In this document: positions 54,880 through 64,000 of the stretch, one piece after another
Layout: the number at the start of each line of letters is the position of its first letter
Position numbering within the stretch: position 1 is the stretch's first letter
DNA from: Burkholderiaceae bacterium
GTDB lineage: Bacteria; Pseudomonadota; Gammaproteobacteria; Burkholderiales; Burkholderiaceae
Direction: 5' to 3'
NCBI GenBank assembly: GCA_947462685.1
Contig: CANHPL010000006.1
Coordinates: 1 to 64,000, forward strand
Length of the DNA: 64,000 nt
The notes under the pieces: model-generated
Database searches by the model: none
What the model was told of the DNA's origin: nothing
The model's input: the letters and a program-made list of their open reading frames with translations, nothing else
Program-made: the position numbers and the translations under genes

Positions 54880-54956
54880 TGGCGGAGCGGACGGGACTCG
54901 AACCCGCGACCCTCGGCGTGACAGGCCGATATTCTAACCAACTGAACTACCGCTCC
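54880..54956 (-). tRNA. tRNA-Asp (GTC)
   Basis: 77 bases including encoded CCA. The acceptor stem GGAGCGG pairs with CCGCTCC. The anticodon loop is CTGTCAC with GTC, and the T arm is GCGGG-TTCGAGT-CCCGT. It is first of three tRNA genes on this strand. Confidence 0.97.
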
Positions 54957-54972
54957 TTCTTTTGCCATGTTA

Positions 54973-55048
54973 TGGCGTCCCCAGGGGGATTCGAACCCCC
55001 GTACTCACCGTGAAAGGGTGATGTCCTAGGCCTCTAGACGATGGGGAC
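54973..55048 (-). tRNA. tRNA-Glu (TTC)
   Basis: 76 bases including encoded CCA. The acceptor stem GTCCCCA pairs with TGGGGAC, the anticodon loop is CTTTCAC with TTC, and the T arm is GGGGG-TTCGAAT-CCCCC. It lies near gltX, the gene for its synthetase. Confidence 0.97.
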
Positions 55049-55117
55049 CTAGCACTACGGTACAACTAATTATTCACTGTCACCTGAATAAATGTAAAAC
55101 ATATTTTAATTGCATTC

Positions 55118-55193
<76 letters not shown>

Positions 55194-55297
55194 GATCGTA
55201 TTAGCTCTAAAACTAGCACTACTTAAAAACGATCGTTTTATTAGCAATCAAAACAATCTAGTATTTTAGCCTATTTTTATGTAATTAAGCAATAACC

Positions 55298-56734
55298 CTA
55301 TACGACTTTAATAATAGAAAGTCGTTTTACGACCTCTTCTTTGCCGATAATGGCCATCATTGCGTCAATGGCAGGAGTCTGCGTCGTTGCAAACATGAGA
55401 TATCGGATGGGCATTGCTAAAGCTGGCATCTTCATACCATGCGTTGTTAGGACGGATTTCATTGCCACAGCAATCGCTTCTTTTGTGCCGTCAGTAGCTT
55501 GAAACAATTCAACAAAATCATGAATCGCTGAATAAACATCTGACTGTACCATCTTCCCAAATTCCTCAGAATTTTTGTCATGAACTGGGGTGTCCATATA
55601 AAATAGTTTTGCTCCTTGAGCGATTTCAATAAGAGTGTTTGCCCGTGCTTTAAGTAAATCCACTACTACAACAAAGTCAGGGCCACCCTTGGCTTGCTCA
55701 CCATCAAAAACAATTCCTTCTTTTTTCGCAAAGGGAATCGTTCTTGTTGCTAAAGCTTGGCTATCGGCATGTTGGATATAGTGATGATTCAGAAAAATCA
55801 GTTTTTCCGGGCTAAATTGCGCTGGTGATTTACCTAAACTTTCCAAATCAAACCAACCAATAAACTGCTCTTTTGTAAAGATTTCTGCATCGCCATGCGA
55901 CCAGCCTAGACGAGCTAAATAATTGAGAATCGCTTCTGGTAAATACCCCGCTTCTTGATAGTCTCTCACACTCATTGCACCATTGCGTTTACTCATCTTC
56001 TCGCCCTGCTCATTGAGCACAGTCGGTAAATGTCCATACACTGGCAACTGCCCTCCTAAGGCATGAATGATATTAATTTGTCTAGGGGTGTTATTAATAT
56101 GATCATCACCCCGAATCACATGGGTAATCTTCATATCTAAGTCATCGACCACTACACAAAAGTTATAGGTCGGGGTACCATCGGGTCTTGCAATCACAAG
56201 GTCATCTAACTCTTCATTCGAAATCGAGATCACTCCCTTGACCGCGTCTTTCCAAACAACATTGCCATCGATGGGATTTTTAAATCTCACAACAGGTTTT
56301 ACCCCTTCTGGAATCGGGGGTAATTGCTTGCCAAGTTCTGGTCGCCAAGTGCCGTTGTAGCGTGGCTTTTCTTTATTTGCAATTTGTGCATCACGCAGGG
56401 TATTGAGCTCTTCTTCACTCATATAGCAATAGTAAGCAAGTCCAGCATCAATCATTTGCTTCAGTGTCGCTTGGTAACGCTGTAAGCGTTGCATTTGATA
56501 AAACGGGCCTTCGTCAATATCAAGCCCTAACCACTGCAAGCCCTCAATAATGACATCAACTGCTTCTTGGGTCGAACGTTCTTGATCTGTATCTTCAATG
56601 CGCAGAATAAAATCGCCACCTTTTGCTCTCGCGAATGCCCAAGGATAGAGCGCACTTCTAAGATTACCTAGATGAATAAAACCTGTGGGACTAGGCGCGA
56701 ATCGTGTACGAATACGTGTTGTTGAATTTTCCAT
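55298..56734 (-). CDS. gltX: Glutamyl-tRNA synthetase
   Basis: 478 residues. The HIGH-type motif is in [15 protein letters not shown], and the KMSKS motif is in [12 protein letters not shown]. The class I catalytic core includes [14 protein letters not shown] and [16 protein letters not shown]; the C-terminal anticodon-binding region is all helical. It charges tRNA-Glu; whether it is discriminating cannot be decided by eye. Its tRNA gene lies about 250 bp downstream. Confidence 0.97.
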   Translation of the reverse strand: MENSTTRIRTRFAPSPTGFIHLGNLRSALYPWAFARAKGGDFILRIEDTDQERSTQEAVDVIIEGLQWLGLDIDEGPFYQMQRLQRYQATLKQMIDAGLAYYCYMSEEELNTLRDAQIANKEKPRYNGTWRPELGKQLPPIPEGVKPVVRFKNPIDGNVVWKDAVKGVISISNEELDDLVIARPDGTPTYNFCVVVDDLDMKITHVIRGDDHINNTPRQINIIHALGGQLPVYGHLPTVLNEQGEKMSKRNGAMSVRDYQEAGYLPEAILNYLARLGWSHGDAEIFTKEQFIGWFDLESLGKSPAQFSPEKLIFLNHHYIQHADSQALATRTIPFAKKEGIVFDGEQAKGGPDFVVVVDLLKARANTLIEIAQGAKLFYMDTPVHDKNSEEFGKMVQSDVYSAIHDFVELFQATDGTKEAIAVAMKSVLTTHGMKMPALAMPIRYLMFATTQTPAIDAMMAIIGKEEVVKRLSIIKVV

Positions 56735-56767
56735 AGCCGTTATTATCCCACGCTTATATGTTGTTGC

Positions 56768-58003
56768 TCAATGCTCTTGGATCAGCGATTTTTGTTGATA
56801 ACTGATGTAACTACCGATGAGCAATATAGTTCCAGAAAATAAGAGTCCAATCCCTAAACTACCGGATAAATCAGATAAATATCCAACGATGACGGGCCCA
56901 ACAATCTGGCCAATAGCAAAAGCAATCGTAAAAATCCGTATACCGTATAACCAATCTTCCGAAGGCAAATTATGTTTAACGAAGGCAGTGGTTGAAGCAA
57001 CTGCCGTCACCATACTAGAACCAAACATCATTGCTGAAATAAATAGAAGGCTGATTTGCCAGATCTGTACAGTAGATTCATTCCCAATTAAAGCGATGAT
57101 GGCAGGAATAAAGCAAGCAATCGCTAAAACAAAACTAACTGCTCCCAAGACTGCACCATCTTTCTTTTTATCTAATTGCACTGACCAAATTTTGGAAGAG
57201 AACATAATAAATAAACCCAGTAAGCCATAAAAATAATCTAACTTGCTACCAGTAATACCGATTTCTCTAACAAGTGCTACGGAGAATGTCATGTAACCGA
57301 TATATCCCAAGCCATATAAAAAATAGCCTACATTCATTGGCCACATTTTTCTTACGGAAATGCGTTCATTTATATGCGCTAATTCAATTGGGTATTTCAT
57401 CAATTGCACTGGACTATACAACAAAAGACCCATTAATAAAGCGACCAGCGCCATCCCCCACCAAGCAAATTGCCATGCATGTTCATAACCTAAGGTGCTG
57501 GCCCATGATTCTATAGGGTGAACAAAAATACTGGAAAGGACAATCCCGAAACCAACTCCACCATAATAAATACCTAAAATCCAACCAGAGCGCTTGGGAT
57601 GTAATACGCTTACTTTAGCTACTAATGCCCCACCTCCAACGAATACCCAGGTACTAGTTGCCCCCACCAAAAAACGAACGAGGAATAAAGGGGCGATCTC
57701 TTTGAAAAACCCCATCAAAGCGATCATACAAATCGTCGCAAAGGTACTCCATAAAAACACCTTGTTTAATGCCATCCGCTCGAATACCCAATTACAGGTA
57801 AGTGCTCCAACTAAATAACCGATGGCATTGGCTGTATTCATGTTCCCGGAAATGAAATAACTCCAATTCAAATCTTCTCGCATGAGAGGTAAAAATAATG
57901 TGTAAGAAAAGCGCGAGATCCCTAAGGCGATTGCTGCCCCTAAAGCCAGTGCTATTGCACACCAAATGGGATATTGTTGCTGAAATTTAATCGAATTTTG
58001 CAT
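56768..58003 (-). CDS. YbfB/YjiJ family MFS transporter
   Basis: About 411 residues, twelve hydrophobic helices. The first helices have AIALGISRFSYTLFLPLMREDLNWS, the YbfB/YjiJ opening, with the Arg-Phe pair in helix 1. The substrate is unknown. The ATG at 58003 is chosen as the first Met near the helix; a TTG six codons upstream is possible. It is 33 bp upstream of the gltX start and is probably transcribed with it. Confidence 0.85.
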   Translation of the reverse strand: MQNSIKFQQQYPIWCAIALALGAAIALGISRFSYTLFLPLMREDLNWSYFISGNMNTANAIGYLVGALTCNWVFERMALNKVFLWSTFATICMIALMGFFKEIAPLFLVRFLVGATSTWVFVGGGALVAKVSVLHPKRSGWILGIYYGGVGFGIVLSSIFVHPIESWASTLGYEHAWQFAWWGMALVALLMGLLLYSPVQLMKYPIELAHINERISVRKMWPMNVGYFLYGLGYIGYMTFSVALVREIGITGSKLDYFYGLLGLFIMFSSKIWSVQLDKKKDGAVLGAVSFVLAIACFIPAIIALIGNESTVQIWQISLLFISAMMFGSSMVTAVASTTAFVKHNLPSEDWLYGIRIFTIAFAIGQIVGPVIVGYLSDLSGSLGIGLLFSGTILLIGSYISYQQKSLIQEH

Positions 58004-58051
58004 TAACCCATACAATAACAAATTATTCTCAATATTCCGCCTATTTCATTC

Positions 58052-59053
58052 ATGAATAATTCTCCTAACGATCCTAACCCGAAAGAGTTTGATGTTTTAC
58101 AAACTTTTTTATTTGAAAAGAGTCAAGTTCGTGGAGAGATTGTTCGCTTAAGTTCCGCGTGGCAAATTATTCAGCAACGAAGAAGCTACCCTCCCGCAAT
58201 CAAACGCCATCTAGGCGAAATGGTGGCTGCTGGGGCATTGCTGAGTGCAACTTTAAAATTTGATGGCACTCTTATTATTCAAGCTCAAGGCACAGGGATT
58301 GTGCGCCTGCTCGTCGTGGAATGCAATGCAAACCTAGGTTTACGAGCAACAATTAAATTAGCGCCCAACATCGATGGCTCTCTCATCGATGATCAAATAT
58401 CATTGGCTGAGTTGATTAATCCTGATGGTCTAGGCAAACTAGCGATTACACTTGATCCGTCCAAGCGAGGTGAGGGCCAACAGGCCTACCAAGGTATTGT
58501 TCCATTAATGTACGAAGGTAAACCGGTTGAGTCAATCGCACAGGCTATGATGGCCTATATGCATCATTCAGAACAATTAGAAACACAAATCTCACTATCC
58601 TGTAATGATCAATTCGCGAGCGGTATTTTGATTCAGAAACTTCCTCAAATGGGCGGCAAGGTAGCTGAAAACATCAGCCAAGAGGAATTATTAGACGACT
58701 GGAATCGTTTCCATTTGTTAATGAAAACCGTTTCTGATGAAGAAATGTTAAGTACTCCACCTGATATCTTGATGCAAAGACTATTTTCAGTGGAAGCGAA
58801 TGATCAAAAAGTGATGGCTTTTGAGCCACGCCCAGTCCATTTTGAATGCCAATGCTCCCGAGTTCGGGTTGGTAATATGCTGCTGATGTTAGGTCATGCA
58901 GAGGTACTTAACATTCTAGAAGAACAACATCAAGTCGAAACAACATGCGATTTTTGTGGGGAGGTTTATCATTTTGATCCTGTAGATTGTGAGCAACTAT
59001 TTAAAGCGCAAAATTTACTGGATGGTATGCGCCCTGCTCAAGGCAAACATTAA
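58052..59053 (+). CDS. hslO: Hsp33 redox-regulated chaperone
   Basis: 333 residues, a little longer than E. coli Hsp33. The C-terminal redox switch is CQC at about 268-270 and CDFC near 304-307, the CxC-CxxC zinc centre. Oxidation of these cysteines releases zinc and activates the holdase. The N-terminal region reads VRGEIVRLSSAWQII and GEMVAAGALLSATLKFDG, as in the family. Confidence 0.93.
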   Translation: MNNSPNDPNPKEFDVLQTFLFEKSQVRGEIVRLSSAWQIIQQRRSYPPAIKRHLGEMVAAGALLSATLKFDGTLIIQAQGTGIVRLLVVECNANLGLRATIKLAPNIDGSLIDDQISLAELINPDGLGKLAITLDPSKRGEGQQAYQGIVPLMYEGKPVESIAQAMMAYMHHSEQLETQISLSCNDQFASGILIQKLPQMGGKVAENISQEELLDDWNRFHLLMKTVSDEEMLSTPPDILMQRLFSVEANDQKVMAFEPRPVHFECQCSRVRVGNMLLMLGHAEVLNILEEQHQVETTCDFCGEVYHFDPVDCEQLFKAQNLLDGMRPAQGKH

Positions 59054-59056
59054 GTC

Positions 59057-59488
59057 TTATTGAGCCACTTTTTCAGAGAAAGCGTCTTTCTCTTTACTTA
59101 AGCTTGATTCAGGCTTAGCCTTACTAATTTTGGAATCTTTGGAAGCACTAGCGTCTTTACTAGCATCTTCTTTCTTTTCTACCTTCGACCTCATCACGGC
59201 CTTCGGTAATTCTTCATCACTTTGAACAATCTGCACCATGGTTTCATTTTCTTTGACCATACCATGCTCAATTCGCGCACGCTCTTCAACTGCCCGAGTT
59301 CCTTGACGCAAATCATTCACATCACCAGCTAATTTATTATTGCGATTTTCTAATTGACTGTTCTTAGCTTGTTGCGCTTGAACTTCTTTATCCATTTGAT
59401 AGACATGCAACCATCCACCTTTACCAATCCACAGGGGGTACTGGATCGCAATAAGTAATCCTAGAAATCCATAAACAATATAGCGCAA
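59057..59488 (-). CDS. ftsB: Cell division protein FtsB
   Basis: 143 residues. A membrane helix at about 3-20 precedes a coiled coil (KEVQAQQAKNSQLENRNNKL) and the FtsB end GTRAVEERARIEHGMVKENE. A Lys/Ser/Ala/Asp-rich tail of about 50 residues (after PKAVMRS) is longer than in E. coli (103 residues) and looks disordered. The start is TTG, directly after the eno stop. FtsB links the FtsQ/FtsL complex of the divisome. Confidence 0.9.
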   Translation of the reverse strand: MRYIVYGFLGLLIAIQYPLWIGKGGWLHVYQMDKEVQAQQAKNSQLENRNNKLAGDVNDLRQGTRAVEERARIEHGMVKENETMVQIVQSDEELPKAVMRSKVEKKEDASKDASASKDSKISKAKPESSLSKEKDAFSEKVAQ

Positions 59489-60784
<1,296 letters not shown>

Positions 60785-60804
60785 TCAAAAAATATTAATT
60801 AAGT

Positions 60805-63359
<2,555 letters not shown>

Positions 63360-63381
63360 TTATATACAAGACTTGTTCAAT

Positions 63382-64000
63382 TCACGAAAAATTCGCGATA
63401 GTTGAATGCCATGGTATGTTTTTTACCCCAAAAAATACTTGTCTTTTTTTCTCAAACGCATGTGCTATATGATAGAGAAGGTATTCATCATGGTATTGGC
63501 TTGCTATTTGAAGGGCCAAAGGCATTCCATTAGCACCAAACCCCATAGGTAATGTGATGGCAGGGTGGCCAGTTAAGCTATACAGCCGATTACACGTGCT
63601 CCTCGCCCCCGTTGGGTTCTCATACAAATCTGCCATCGCTTGCGCAGGGGCCTCCCGACCAACCGAGACAATTACATCGACAGAGGAGTCTTGCTGTCGA
63701 TGAAAGGCTTGAGTTAACTGCCTTGCAAAGGTTTGTGCCATAGATAGAGCATTTTGATGATCGTTCTTATCCACTTGACTTGCTACTGCAAGTTTTTGTT
63801 GTAAACCTTTTCCTAAACTTTCTTTTTGACCTTCATAAACGCTTTTAAGCTCTTGCCATCCTTCAAAGTTAATGATGGTATTAGCTACTTTGGCGATCGT
63901 GTCGAGATCCGGTAATGTAATCGGTACGATCTGTGCACCTAAATCTTTGAATAGTTCAAGGGCCTCTAAAAAAGTCTTTCTGACCTCGTCTGTAATATCA
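63382..64000 (-). CDS. Amidase-signature family protein, C-terminal part (partial)
   Basis: The frame is open to base 64000 on the minus strand and runs into the next region. The visible 206 codons show the conserved C-terminal features LYSLTGHPAITLPMGFGANGMPLALQI, a segment typical of amidase-signature enzymes just past the catalytic core. The product is a partial amidase, unrelated in length to the one at 48748. It is about 50 bp upstream of pyrG. Confidence 0.85.
   Translation of the reverse strand, partial: DITDEVRKTFLEALELFKDLGAQIVPITLPDLDTIAKVANTIINFEGWQELKSVYEGQKESLGKGLQQKLAVASQVDKNDHQNALSMAQTFARQLTQAFHRQQDSSVDVIVSVGREAPAQAMADLYENPTGARSTCNRLYSLTGHPAITLPMGFGANGMPLALQIASQYHDEYLLYHIAHAFEKKRQVFFGVKNIPWHSTIANFS

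Overview
The window looks like the chromosome of a small-genome, AT-rich betaproteobacterium of the Burkholderiaceae, most like Polynucleobacter. The basis is gene order typical of Burkholderiales (surE-pcm-nlpD; dnaX-ybaB-recR beside the SRP RNA; addB/addA diverging from trxA-rho-rpmE; pyrG-kdsA-eno-ftsB), repeated Bug/TctC-type periplasmic binding proteins, and a base composition that reads AT-rich for this order. Genus assignment is inference; no database search was possible.

Layout. 1-800: the end of a Bax-inhibitor-1 family gene with its terminator, then a RelE/ParE toxin whose ParD-like antitoxin carries an in-frame amber codon. 886-5251: a minus-strand block surE-pcm-nlpD-exonuclease-rlmD, without the rpoS that often follows nlpD. 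5405-8272: recR, ybaB, dnaX and the divergent 4.5S RNA. 8470-15938: a HIT protein, a small membrane protein and the AddA/AddB helicase-nuclease pair. 16067-21467: trxA, rho, rpmE2, a membrane glycosyltransferase and a MATE exporter. 21473-29792: accessory metabolism (Bug protein, VOC protein, a Bug relic with an internal deletion, LVIVD propeller plus COG0523 GTPase, dienelactone hydrolase, YeeE/YedE transporter, lipoprotein, MmgE/PrpD).

29913-37370 is the most unusual region. Five co-directional, tightly packed genes encode a zinc-ribbon/transmembrane/OmpA-like protein, a small beta-rich protein, a DUF4407-type membrane coiled-coil protein, a membrane-anchored caspase-like protease with a visible His/Cys dyad, and a second membrane coiled-coil protein. 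Two small exported proteins converge on them, one made almost wholly of DUF6150-like repeats. I read this as a candidate envelope-spanning, protease-armed system of unknown function.

37448-51815: mixed metabolic and repair genes (thioesterase, cupin, Bug, Old Yellow Enzyme, maiA, haloacetate-dehalogenase-like hydrolase, SRAP protein, peptide deformylase, PPK2, an exported methyltransferase, a large amidase, glutathione peroxidase). 51861-54874 is a scarred integration hotspot: a decayed tRNA-Ser 3' half, an IS481-type transposase relic, a 3' half of tRNA-Phe that abuts a truncated CopG-type antitoxin, and a TumE/TumA-like toxin-antitoxin pair. 54880-64000: tRNA-Asp, tRNA-Glu, tRNA-Ala, gltX, an MFS transporter, hslO, ftsB, eno, kdsA, pyrG and the end of an amidase gene that runs off the window.
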